The translations under genes and the position numbers were made by a program. From Shewanella khirikhana (GTDB lineage: Bacteria; Pseudomonadota; Gammaproteobacteria; Enterobacterales; Shewanellaceae): a stretch of 64,000 nt of DNA. Of the stretch, positions 25,270 through 32,996 are shown piece by piece. Under the pieces are notes generated by a model. The model was not told the DNA's origin. It saw only the letters and a list, made by a program, of their open reading frames with translations, and did no database searches. Location of the stretch: assembly GCF_003957745.1 (NCBI RefSeq), contig NZ_CP020373.1, forward strand, positions 992,001-1,056,000. Direction: 5' to 3'. Position 1 is the stretch's first letter. Every line of letters begins with the position of its first letter.

Positions 25270-25306
25270 TTGCGATTTAATTGGGATATTAATATCCGAA
25301 TCGCAA
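25270..25306. promoter_or_regulatory. Nested palindromes upstream of TonB receptor 2
   Basis: Outer arms TTGCGATT (25270-25277) and AATCGCAA (25299-25306) enclose a perfect 14-bp palindrome GGATATTAATATCC (25284-25297). It ends 70 bp before the receptor start, an operator-like position. Confidence 0.65.
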
Positions 25307-25375
25307 CAAGCGATTAATAAAAACAAAAAGCAGACGCAACTTTTTTAAGTTGAAATTGAATTCAGGGAGATAAAT

Positions 25376-28057
25376 ATGACAACTATGTCGTTAGCCGCTC
25401 GTGCTATTCGAAGTGCCTTATTAGTGTCTACTGCCACTACAGTGGCATTGGGCTCCTCAGCCTTCGCCGAAGAAGAAAAAGCCAAAGTAGAACGTATTGA
25501 AGTAACAGGTTCACGCATCAAGCAAGTGGATATGGAAACCGTATCCCCGGTCACCGTTATCGACGCTGCCGCCATTAAGATGAGCGGTGAGAAAACCGTT
25601 GCTGACGTGCTGAACAACTCTGCCATCAACAGCTTTGGTTCCTGGCGTGGTATTTCAGGTTATGGCTCCGGCGCCAGCTCTACCAGCAGTGTAAACCTGC
25701 GTGGTCTGGGCTCATCTGCCACTCTGGTGCTGCTGGATGGTCGTCGCATGCCGGGCACCAGCTCAAGCTCGGGCGCCGTGGCTGACACCTCGCAGATCCC
25801 CATGGCTATTGTTGAGCGCATTGAAATTCTGCGCGATGGCGCCTCGGCTGTGTATGGCTCCGATGCGGTAGCCGGTGTAATCAACATCATCACCAAGAAA
25901 GAATTTGAAGGGGTAGAGCTGGATTACAACCTGGAAATGCCTCAGGTTGAGGGCGGCGATGCCAACCGTCTGGCCATTGCCACCGGCTTTAACTCAGATC
26001 GCGGCAACATCACCCTGACCTACGAGTATTACGATACCAAGGCTGTGTTTGACCGCGACGTTTGGAACCTGGATGACCCATCCTATGGCGCATACTCCAG
26101 CTTCAGCTCTGTGCCCAACGGTTATTACAACACAGGGAAGCAGGATGCCAACGGCAAAGATATCTACGGCTTCTACAGCAACTCGGCTATCTGTGAAGGC
26201 ACCGAGAACGTGGTGGATGCCACCGATGGCAGCAACAACGGCCGCTGCTTCTACAGCTATGGTGAAGTGACCAAACTGTTTGGCGATCAGACCCGTAACT
26301 CGCTGCTGTCGAACTTTAACTATGAAATCAGCGACAACCTGAGCTTCCGTGGCCGTGCCAGTGCCTCTTTGGCCGAAACCCAAACCCGTTATGCCGCCAC
26401 ACCTGTGTCGACCAACTACCCGGTAATGGGCGCCGATAACCCGTACAACCCAACCGGTGCCGACATGACGCTGTACATGCGTTCGGTACAGATTGGTGAG
26501 CGTGACACCCTGACCGAAACCGACAGCTTCGATGTACTCGGCGGCTTGGTGGGCTTTGCCGATGTGGGTAATGGTATCGATTGGGAAGTGAATGTTCAGC
26601 ATTCCACCTCGAAGACCAATTCGTTCAACTACAACCTCATCAACGATTCCATCATTCAGCGTGAAATCGACTCGGGTGAATACGATATTTTCAATACCTC
26701 GGGCATGAGCTATGCCGACTGGGAAAGTCAGATGACCGCGCTCTACATGGCGGCGGCGCACACTGGCGTGTATCAGGGTAAGTTTGAAAGCACCCAGATT
26801 GATGGCCTGTTCTCGACCACCCTGGTGGACAACGATACCCTGACTCTGGCGATGGTGACCGGCGCTGAATACGAGATGATCAAGTTCAAGCAGACTTCAG
26901 ATCCTGAATCTGCGGCCGGTATCATCTCTGGCGGCTCGGGCGGTGACGATGTGGATGCCACCCGTGACCGTACTGCCGGTTATGTGGAATTCCAGATGGG
27001 CCTGCCCGCCGATGTGGAAATCTCTGCCGCCCTGCGTTACGAGCGTTACGAGCAGGAAGGCAGCCTGACCGGCGCCACCGGCGAAGTGGTCAACAGCTCA
27101 ACCTTTGATGCTGTGGTGCCAAAGTTTGGGATCAGCTGGCGTCCTGTTGACACCCTGCTGCTGCGTGCCAGCTACGGTGACTCTTTCCGTGCCCCCAACA
27201 TGAGCGAGATGTTCTCCTCTCAGTCGCTGAGTTTCGAGTCGGCGCTGGATACCCTCTGGTGTAATGCGCCGGGCAATACTGACGAGAACTATTGCCGCAC
27301 AGCCAACCAGCACAAAACCTGGTACGGCGGTAACCCGGATCTGGAAGCCGAAGAAGGCAACTCCCTGACCCTGGGCGCGGTGTGGAATGTCACCGACGAC
27401 TGGAACGTGGAACTGTCTTACTACGCCATCACCTACGACAACAAGATTGAGTCGGTGGACGTGGATGACCTGCTGCGTGAAGAAATCCGTAACGGCAGCT
27501 CGCCTTATATCCACCGCGGCGCCGATGGCAAGATTGAATACATGGAAGCCGGCGTACGTAACCTGGCCACAGTTGAGACCTCTGGTCTGGACTTCGTGAC
27601 CGCTTACAACCTGCCAACCAACATAGGTGACTTCAACTTCAAGCTGGAAATGTCCCACGTACTGGAGTTCAAGAAGCAGGACAATGCCGAGTCTGAAATG
27701 ATTGACTATGCCGGCCTGACCGACACTCCTGACTGGCGCGGTAACTTCACTGCCAGCTGGAAGCATGAAGATTTCAGCGCCGCCTGGACCACGGTTTACA
27801 TCGGTGCCCAGGATGCCCAGTACTGGCGTGACTTAAGCGGTGAGGACTACTACAAGGACTACTCATCTTACTTCCGTCACAACGTGCAGCTTGGTTACCA
27901 GCATGCCTGGAATGGCTCCATCACCCTGGGTGTGAACAACCTGTTTGATGAGCAGGCGCCAAACTACTACACCTACGCAGATTACCGCGATGCCAACGTG
28001 GGTCTGTACGATGTACTGGGCCGCACCTTCTACCTGCGTCTGAACCAGAAGTTCTAA
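25376..28057 (+). CDS. TonB-dependent receptor 2
   Basis: 893 residues, related to receptor 1. The signal peptide ends near residue 31 (SSAFAEEE), followed by VERIEVTGSRIKQVDMETVS. Plug motifs are VNLRGLGSSATLVLLDGRR and ASAVYGSDAVAGVINIITKK. Barrel strands follow to the terminal Phe (FYLRLNQKF). One extracellular loop has a cysteine pair (LWCNAPGNTDENYCRTA). AGGGAG precedes ATG 25376. The two receptors may be an old tandem duplication whose ligands have diverged; ligand unknown. Confidence 0.92.
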   Translation: MTTMSLAARAIRSALLVSTATTVALGSSAFAEEEKAKVERIEVTGSRIKQVDMETVSPVTVIDAAAIKMSGEKTVADVLNNSAINSFGSWRGISGYGSGASSTSSVNLRGLGSSATLVLLDGRRMPGTSSSSGAVADTSQIPMAIVERIEILRDGASAVYGSDAVAGVINIITKKEFEGVELDYNLEMPQVEGGDANRLAIATGFNSDRGNITLTYEYYDTKAVFDRDVWNLDDPSYGAYSSFSSVPNGYYNTGKQDANGKDIYGFYSNSAICEGTENVVDATDGSNNGRCFYSYGEVTKLFGDQTRNSLLSNFNYEISDNLSFRGRASASLAETQTRYAATPVSTNYPVMGADNPYNPTGADMTLYMRSVQIGERDTLTETDSFDVLGGLVGFADVGNGIDWEVNVQHSTSKTNSFNYNLINDSIIQREIDSGEYDIFNTSGMSYADWESQMTALYMAAAHTGVYQGKFESTQIDGLFSTTLVDNDTLTLAMVTGAEYEMIKFKQTSDPESAAGIISGGSGGDDVDATRDRTAGYVEFQMGLPADVEISAALRYERYEQEGSLTGATGEVVNSSTFDAVVPKFGISWRPVDTLLLRASYGDSFRAPNMSEMFSSQSLSFESALDTLWCNAPGNTDENYCRTANQHKTWYGGNPDLEAEEGNSLTLGAVWNVTDDWNVELSYYAITYDNKIESVDVDDLLREEIRNGSSPYIHRGADGKIEYMEAGVRNLATVETSGLDFVTAYNLPTNIGDFNFKLEMSHVLEFKKQDNAESEMIDYAGLTDTPDWRGNFTASWKHEDFSAAWTTVYIGAQDAQYWRDLSGEDYYKDYSSYFRHNVQLGYQHAWNGSITLGVNNLFDEQAPNYYTYADYRDANVGLYDVLGRTFYLRLNQKF

Positions 28058-28120
28058 GGGTGCTGTGAACAAGCTCCGTCCCTGCTTCGCGGGCTTGTTC
28101 GCCGCCGTTAGCTGACAAAA

Positions 28121-28145
28121 AAGCCTCCCTTGGGAGGCTTTTTTT
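28121..28145 (+). terminator. Terminator after TonB receptor 2
   Basis: AAGCCTCCC, loop TT, GGGAGGCTT with A-run before and T-run after. It probably serves receptor 2 and may work for the convergent gene as well. Confidence 0.85.
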
Positions 28146-28171
28146 ATGGCCGCGAACCTCGATAAACAACA

Positions 28172-28525
28172 TCAGTGATTAAGCCGCAGCTCCAGCCGGT
28201 GTTCATGGCGAAAGTGGTCGTCGCAGGCCAGGCAGCGCTGCTCGGTGGGATCGGCTATCAAACGCTCGGACTCGATTTCAGACTCGCAATCGGCGCACAG
28301 GCCATAGAGCCCCAAATCCAACTGACACTGGGCGGCATCGAGGCGGGTCAGCCGCTCGTAGATGGGCTCGTCCGCCAGATGCAGGGCGGTCAGGGTGTCG
28401 ATAAGCTCGCCCAGTGATTGCCCACTTGCGGCCTTTTGTATATCTGGGAAGGGGAGTGCCGCAATCTCTTCCCTGAGTTTGGCTTCAAGCTGTAATAACG
28501 CTTGTCTTGTGCTCTGTGTGGTCAC
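28172..28525 (-). CDS. DksA/TraR-type zinc-finger protein
   Basis: 117 residues from GTG 28525, chosen because AGGGG lies 6 nt upstream; the ATG at 28564 has no ribosome site. A helical N-terminal half (LLQLEAKLREEIAAL) is followed by a C4 zinc finger: CADC, about 20 residues, CLAC. This is the DksA/TraR family layout. DksA itself is about 150 residues and binds RNA polymerase through a coiled-coil tip; this protein is shorter and lacks an evident DxxDxA tip, so it may not act like DksA. Monocistronic. Confidence 0.8.
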   Translation of the reverse strand: MTTQSTRQALLQLEAKLREEIAALPFPDIQKAASGQSLGELIDTLTALHLADEPIYERLTRLDAAQCQLDLGLYGLCADCESEIESERLIADPTEQRCLACDDHFRHEHRLELRLNH

Positions 28526-28702
28526 TGTGGTCCCCTGTCGTGGTGGTTCTGATACAACTCTCATCGGATTTCAGTCTAGTTGGCCTGTGGCCACCGACTA
28601 TGACAAAGATCAAAACAGCGTTCGATTTTAGCCGTCACTCAGGCTGAAACCCTTGTGGGATCAAAGAATGACGGCTTAAACAGGGGGAGGCGGCTGTTTA
28701 CT

Positions 28703-29653
28703 TCAGCCGGGTTGGCGCAGGTTGGCGGCAGCGTCCTTGAGGGCCTGTAGAATGGCATCTGTGGTTTTGTGAATGCGGATTTCACGGAACAGGGTATCGG
28801 CCTCGGGGTACTGACGGCTTAAATAGCTGAACCACTGTTTGATGCGGGCTGGATAGTAGGTCGCCTTCTGGTTATCCAGCTCCAGCTCGGAGTAATGGAT
28901 CATCAAATCCAGGGTCCGTTGCCAATCAAAAGGTGCATCGCCTTTGATGCTGGCGGCAAGGTTCGGCAGCGACAAGGCGCCGCGACCTATCATGATGCTG
29001 TCGCAGCCGGTCACTTGCATACAGCGCTCGGCATCTTCGCGGCTCCAGATCTCGCCATTGGCAATCACCGGGATCGGCAGACGCTCGCGCACCTCGGTAA
29101 TGTATTCCCAATAGGCGGGCGGCTTGTAGCCATCGACCTTGCTGCGGGCGTGAATGGCAAGCTCGGTGGCACCGGCTTCATAGACCGCCAGCGCATTTTC
29201 CATAAACAGGCTTTTGTCTTCGTAGCCAAGACGGATTTTGGCGGTAACCGGTTGCTCGCCTGGCACAGCCTCGCGCATAGCTTTAACAATATCGTGAATC
29301 AACTCAGGATATTGCAGCAATACAGCGCCGCCTTTGCTGCGGTTTACCATTTTGGCCGGGCAGCCGAAATTGGCATCAACGCCGCGGGAGCCCAGGGTCA
29401 CAGCGCGCAGGGCGTTTTCTGCCATCCAGCCGGGCTCCTGACCGAGAATTTGCACCCGCACCGGGGTGCCGTTTTTGGTCAGGCCGCCGTTTTTAAGCTC
29501 GGGGCACAGGCGGTAGTACACCTTCTCCGGCAGCAGTTGATCCACCACGCGCACAAATTCGGTGACCAGCAGGTCATAGGGATTGATGGACGAGAGCAGT
29601 TCTCTCATCAGATGGTCAAGTACGCCCTCCATGGGGGCAAGAACGATGCGCAA
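28703..29653 (-). CDS. dusC: tRNA-dihydrouridine synthase C
   Basis: 316 residues if started at TTG 29653 (LRIVLAPMEGVLDHLMRELL), which matches the E. coli DusC start and length (315). The frame is open upstream to 29707, but that part has no family similarity. Motifs: LAPMEGVLD, the catalytic cysteine in VDANFGCPAKMVNRSKGGA, and VIANGEIWS and IGRGAL near the FMN phosphate site. DusC reduces uridine 16 of tRNAs using FMN and NADPH. The gene is divergent from the hvfABC operon. Confidence 0.9.
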   Translation of the reverse strand: MRIVLAPMEGVLDHLMRELLSSINPYDLLVTEFVRVVDQLLPEKVYYRLCPELKNGGLTKNGTPVRVQILGQEPGWMAENALRAVTLGSRGVDANFGCPAKMVNRSKGGAVLLQYPELIHDIVKAMREAVPGEQPVTAKIRLGYEDKSLFMENALAVYEAGATELAIHARSKVDGYKPPAYWEYITEVRERLPIPVIANGEIWSREDAERCMQVTGCDSIMIGRGALSLPNLAASIKGDAPFDWQRTLDLMIHYSELELDNQKATYYPARIKQWFSYLSRQYPEADTLFREIRIHKTTDAILQALKDAAANLRQPG

Positions 29654-29998
29654 GCGGGTGGTTCCAATTATCAAGTGTATCCGGGGGCGGCATTTTACCC
29701 TGTGCACTCGCGGGAACCAAGCTGTGAGAGAAAGAACACGACCACAGAAAGCCGCATGTCGGCTGCGCCAGTGAGCGCTCTTTACAGCTGAAATAACTGC
29801 AGCGGTTTGCGGTTCAAGAACTTGATGATACTGATAAAAATGACTAGCTTAGTTTCATTGCCTTGCACGCATTGAAAAAATTTTCTGCGGGCGTGAGCAA
29901 ATTTGTGAAATAAAAATAAGTCGCCATAGGTCTAGTTAGCCAGACCGGCAGCAACAGGCGGCCGTGAATACTCACTGAAACCAAGAAGGAACATGCAT
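29654..29998. promoter_or_regulatory. Divergent control region of dusC and hvfABC
   Basis: 345 bp without an ORF of coding character. A 19-bp stretch from 29827 (GATACTGATAAAAATGACT) matches the Fur consensus at about 13 positions, a weak hit. A hairpin GGTCT...AGACC (29929-29946) lies in the likely hvfA leader. No convincing sigma-70 pair stands out, so an alternative sigma factor is possible but not shown. Confidence 0.35.
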
Positions 29999-30463
29999 AT
30001 GAATACATTCAAGAAAACTGCCGCAGCCGTTGCACTGGGAAGCGTAGTTGTAGGTGCTGCGTTCGCAGCGGAAGCGCAGGCCAACCCTTTTGGCTTCGAT
30101 GAAATGCACGCCGGTTACCAGCTGGTTGGCGACGAAGGCAAGTGCGGTGAAGGAAAGTGTGGCGAAGGTAAAAAGGCCAAAGAAGGCAAGTGCGGCGAAG
30201 GTAAATGCGGCGAAGGCATGAAGGCCAAAGAAGGTAAGTGTGGCGAAGGCAAGTGCGGTGAAGGCATGGCCAAGGGTCACGAAAAAGCCAAAGAAGGTAA
30301 GTGTGGCGAAGGCAAGTGCGGTGAAGGCATGGCCAAGGGTCACGAAAAAGCCAAAGAAGGTAAGTGCGGCGAAGGCAAATGTGGCGAAGGCATGAAAAAA
30401 GGCGAAGCCAAAGCCAAGAAAGAAGGTAAGTGTGGTGAAGGTAAGTGTGGCGGCAGCCACTAA
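29999..30463 (+). CDS. hvfA: HvfA-type RiPP precursor with EGKCG repeats
   Basis: 154 residues from ATG 29999 (GGA 8 nt upstream; an in-frame ATG at 29993 is too close). Signal peptide about 1-28 (MNTFKKTAAAVALGSVVV then GAAFAAEAQA). A spacer to about residue 45 is followed by six blocks of doubled EGKCGEGKCG separated by Lys/Ala-rich linkers (EGMKAK, EGMAKGHEKAK), giving twelve cysteines, all inside EGKCG. This is the motif that MNIO enzymes convert to oxazolone/thioamide pairs in the Haemophilus HvfA system, producing a copper-binding peptide. The maturase and partner genes follow at once. The assignment rests on motif plus gene order and is strong; copper binding here is inferred. Confidence 0.9.
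   Translation: MNTFKKTAAAVALGSVVVGAAFAAEAQANPFGFDEMHAGYQLVGDEGKCGEGKCGEGKKAKEGKCGEGKCGEGMKAKEGKCGEGKCGEGMAKGHEKAKEGKCGEGKCGEGMAKGHEKAKEGKCGEGKCGEGMKKGEAKAKKEGKCGEGKCGGSH
30224..30349 (+). repeat. Two exact 63-bp tandem repeats inside hvfA
   Basis: Identical copies at 30224-30286 and 30287-30349 each encode 21 residues containing a doubled EGKCG and the linker EGMAKGHEK. Identity at third codon positions shows recent duplication or conversion. Flanking blocks are related but diverged, so repeat number probably varies between strains. Confidence 0.9.
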
Positions 30464-30479
30464 TCACCCGTACCCGAAG

Positions 30480-30500
30480 GGCAGGGCCGTTGGCCCTGCC
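30480..30500 (+). repeat. Strong hairpin between hvfA and hvfB
   Basis: GGCAGGGCC, loop GTT, GGCCCTGCC: a perfect 9-bp GC-rich stem 16 bp after the hvfA stop. No T-run follows, so it is not a standard terminator. It would protect the hvfA message or reduce read-through into the maturase gene, giving more precursor than enzyme. Confidence 0.8.
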
Positions 30501-30530
30501 GATTTCACAGTCTGAGAAGGAGTAATCAAA

Positions 30531-31373
30531 ATGGCAGTCCCTTCCCTGGCGGGTTTAGGCCTTCGCCGTGAAATGTTGGATGAGTTTTGTCAAAAGGTGC
30601 CGACCGAAATCGACTTTTTCGAGGTGGCGCCGGAAAACTGGATGGCGCTTGGGGGGAAGTTTGGAAAGCAATTTCGAACCCTGACCGAGCGTCATGCATT
30701 TTTCTGCCATGGCCTGTCATTATCCATTGGCAGCAGTGCGCCACTGGACGTGGAGTTTGTGAAAGGCGTTAAGGCGTTTATGGACTTGCACGGCATCGAG
30801 ATTTACTCAGAGCACTTAAGCTATTGCTCTGGCGCAGGCCATCTGTACGACCTGATGCCCATGCCCTTTACCCAGGAAGCGGTGCGCCATGTGGCCAGCC
30901 GGGTAAAACAGGTTGAAGACATCATCGAGCGGCCGCTCATCCTTGAAAACATTTCCTTTTACGCTGCCCCCGGCGCCGAAATGAGCGAGCAGGAATTTGT
31001 GCTGGCGGTGCTGGAAGAGGCCGATTGTCAGCTGCTTTTGGATGTGAACAACATCTATGTGAATGCGGTGAACCACAACTACGATGCCAGCGAGTATCTC
31101 GCCGCCATGCCCACAGAGCGTATTCGCTATCTGCATGTGGCCGGGCATTATGTGGAGGCGGAGGATTTGATTGTCGACACCCACGGCGCCGATATCGTTG
31201 ACCCAGTGTGGAAGCTGCTCGCCGATTGTTACGCCATCCACGGTCCGCTGCCGACCTTGCTGGAGCGGGACTTTAATATTCCACCCACCGAAGTGCTGCT
31301 GCAGGAAATCCGCCGTATCCGTGATTATCAGGCGCTGGCCGCAGGCGTATCCGCATCCCGGAGGGCCGTATGA
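30531..31373 (+). CDS. hvfB: MNIO (DUF692) multinuclear iron maturase HvfB
   Basis: 280 residues of the DUF692 family, TIM-barrel multinuclear non-haem iron-dependent oxidases. Likely metal ligands are the conserved His/Glu/Asp/Asn residues in FCHGLSLSIG, YSEHLSYCSG, LILENISFY, LLLDVNNIYVN, YLHVAGHYVE, VDTHGADI and LLERD. The enzyme is expected to modify EGKCG cysteines of the precursor made just upstream. GAGAAGGAG precedes ATG 30531. Its stop overlaps the hvfC start (ATGA), so maturase and partner are made together. Family assignment is firm; the exact product is inferred from the Haemophilus system. Confidence 0.93.
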   Translation: MAVPSLAGLGLRREMLDEFCQKVPTEIDFFEVAPENWMALGGKFGKQFRTLTERHAFFCHGLSLSIGSSAPLDVEFVKGVKAFMDLHGIEIYSEHLSYCSGAGHLYDLMPMPFTQEAVRHVASRVKQVEDIIERPLILENISFYAAPGAEMSEQEFVLAVLEEADCQLLLDVNNIYVNAVNHNYDASEYLAAMPTERIRYLHVAGHYVEAEDLIVDTHGADIVDPVWKLLADCYAIHGPLPTLLERDFNIPPTEVLLQEIRRIRDYQALAAGVSASRRAV

Positions 31374-32128
31374 GTTTCAAAGCCATTCAGGACGATTTTA
31401 TTGCAGCCATCCGCGAACCGGCGCTGCCTTGCCCCCAGGGCGTACCCGAGGTTCGCATGGCGGTTTACCGCGAGCTTTTTTTCAATAATGTCAGTGGCTT
31501 TGTTGCCAATGCCTTTCCGGTATTGAAAAGCCTGTATCAGGCGGACGACTGGCAGGCGCTGGTGCGGGAGTTTTTTATCCACCATAACTGCCAGAACCCT
31601 TTGTTTGTTGGCATTGCCGGTGAGTTTTTGCAGTTCCTGCAAGGGCGGGAGCCCACTGAGCACGACCCGGTGTTTATGTTGGAGCTGGCCCATTACGAGT
31701 GGCTTGAGCTTGCGGTGGCAACGGCGATGGACAAGGAGGATCGCAGCGTGTTTTCCGGCCAGGAAATGGAGGCGGGGGCCTGGAAGCACGCTTCGCTGGC
31801 TCTGGCTGCCCATGCGCGGGTGGCCCAGTATCACTTTGAAGTGGAAAAAATTTCTGAAGATTATCGCCCGGAGGAACCCGCAGCAGCGGCGCAGTTTTTC
31901 TGCCTGTTTCGCGATTGGGACGACGAGGTAAGCTTCCTGAAGCTCAATCCGCTCAGCGCTCAGGTACTGGCGATTCTGGATGCCGAACCCGGACTTGATT
32001 TCGAGCAGCTGGTACAGCGTCTTCAGGCGCTCTACAGCGGCTTTGAGGTGGTGGTTATTCGCGACGGTCTTGCCAGTTTGCTTGGGCAAATGGCGGCGCG
32101 TGGCGTTGTCGTGAAAAAGTTGCAATAA
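31370..32128 (+). CDS. hvfC: HvfC partner protein (DUF2063)
   Basis: 252 residues. The N-terminal DUF2063 domain (about 1-95: FKAIQDDFIAAIREP, VYRELFFNNVSGFVANAFPV) is annotated as DNA-binding in databases, but in MNIO systems these proteins bind the precursor and present it to the enzyme. The C-terminal half (about 150-252) resembles a winged-helix or RiPP-recognition fold; it holds acidic helices (LDAEPGLDFEQLVQRLQAL). Start ATG 31370 overlaps the hvfB stop by 4 bp. No DoxX-family gene follows, unlike some related loci. Confidence 0.88.
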   Translation: MSFKAIQDDFIAAIREPALPCPQGVPEVRMAVYRELFFNNVSGFVANAFPVLKSLYQADDWQALVREFFIHHNCQNPLFVGIAGEFLQFLQGREPTEHDPVFMLELAHYEWLELAVATAMDKEDRSVFSGQEMEAGAWKHASLALAAHARVAQYHFEVEKISEDYRPEEPAAAAQFFCLFRDWDDEVSFLKLNPLSAQVLAILDAEPGLDFEQLVQRLQALYSGFEVVVIRDGLASLLGQMAARGVVVKKLQ

Positions 32129-32184
32129 CCTTACTTTTAGTTGGTTTTATTGCCCGGACCAAACCGCTAGAATGGCGGCCATTT

Positions 32185-32200
32185 TGTGACCCCTGTCACA
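32185..32200 (+). promoter_or_regulatory. Perfect CRP-type palindrome
   Basis: TGTGACCCCTGTCACA has the full TGTGA-N6-TCACA consensus. Its centre is 40 bp before the start of the 39-residue protein gene and overlaps where a -35 would be for the TACATT at 32212, so CRP or a relative may act as repressor or from an unusual position. Confidence 0.75.
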
Positions 32201-32231
32201 CCCAATGGTTGTACATTTTAGAGGAGTCCAC

Positions 32232-32351
32232 ATGGACGCTAATTTCAAAGAGCCCTTTAACGCTTTGTATCTGATTGGTTTCTTGTTGGTTCTTCTGGTT
32301 CCAACCCTGCCTGCCAGCCTCTCTTGGCTGAAGCTTGCCGGTTTAATTTAA
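32232..32351 (+). CDS. 39-residue membrane protein
   Basis: An ORF of 39 codons with GGAG 5 nt before ATG 32232. It starts MDANFKEPFNALYLIGF and has one hydrophobic helix (LYLIGFLLVLLVPTL), then PASLSWLKLAGLI. The strong ribosome site, typical membrane-protein composition and own CRP-type site support a real gene. I know of no assigned function. It lies 103 bp after hvfC and is probably not part of that operon, because the CRP-type site intervenes. Confidence 0.75.
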   Translation: MDANFKEPFNALYLIGFLLVLLVPTLPASLSWLKLAGLI

Positions 32352-32459
32352 GCCCGCGGCAAGGGTATACTCAGCCACTCTTTGGAGTGGCTTTTGTTTT
32401 TTATGGGCCTTGGGTTTTTAAGCCGGTTATAGCGCTGTTTATGAAACGGGGAGCGGGAA

Positions 32460-32834
32460 TTGATAAAACGCAGTTTACTGCTTGTCACCGGACTGGTGAG
32501 TTTGCTGCTGGGGATCGCTGGAGTCTTTTTGCCATTGCTGCCCACTGTGCCTTTTGTACTGCTGTCGGCGTTTTGTTTTGCCCGTTCCAGTGAACGGTTG
32601 CACCGCTGGTTACTGGCGCACCCCTGGTTTTCTGATGCGCTCAACAATTGGGAGCAGAAAAAGGCCATTCGTAAAGGCTTGAAGCGAAAGGCGATGCTGC
32701 TGTCTAGTCTGAGTTTTATGGCGAGTATTGCCGTAGTGCCATTGATATGGGTCAAAATAATGCTGGGATGTATGTTGCTGGCGCTGCTTTTGTACCTTCG
32801 CAGTATTCCCGAGCTTGAAGATGAGCATCAATAG
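32460..32834 (+). CDS. ybaN: YbaN-family (DUF454) inner-membrane protein
   Basis: 124 residues starting at TTG 32460, with GGGAG 6 nt upstream. Two or three hydrophobic helices (about 5-40, 80-110) and the family pattern GVFLPLLPTVPFVLLSAFCFARSSERLHRWLLAHPWF split by charged residues. DUF454 proteins are inner-membrane proteins of unknown role. In many gammaproteobacteria ybaN sits by apt-dnaX-ybaB-recR, the order seen here. Confidence 0.9.
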   Translation: MIKRSLLLVTGLVSLLLGIAGVFLPLLPTVPFVLLSAFCFARSSERLHRWLLAHPWFSDALNNWEQKKAIRKGLKRKAMLLSSLSFMASIAVVPLIWVKIMLGCMLLALLLYLRSIPELEDEHQ

Positions 32835-32925
32835 CGCTTTTTGTGACCAGTAACACTGATGTAACCGGGGTGACACGGTTGCATCCACTGGCAAAGGGGC
32901 TTAAGCTTTAGCCGGATTAAATATG

Positions 32926-32950
32926 AAGTCCACGTCCTGTGGACTTTTTT
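32926..32950 (+). terminator. Terminator between ybaN and apt
   Basis: AAGTCCAC, loop GTCCT, GTGGACTT followed by T-run, ending 47 bp before apt. Confidence 0.85.
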
Positions 32951-32996
32951 GTTGTTTAAACCCGGCTAACCCCGGCGAATTGAATGTGAACATACT

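Noticed and set aside
29827..29845. Fur box upstream of hvfA
   Set aside because: Only about 13 of 19 consensus positions match in AT-rich DNA; too weak to claim iron control.
30130..30460. CRISPR-like direct repeats
   Set aside because: The repeats are in-frame codons of hvfA (EGKCG blocks) with a signal peptide and ribosome site; spacing is not that of a CRISPR array and there are no cas genes.
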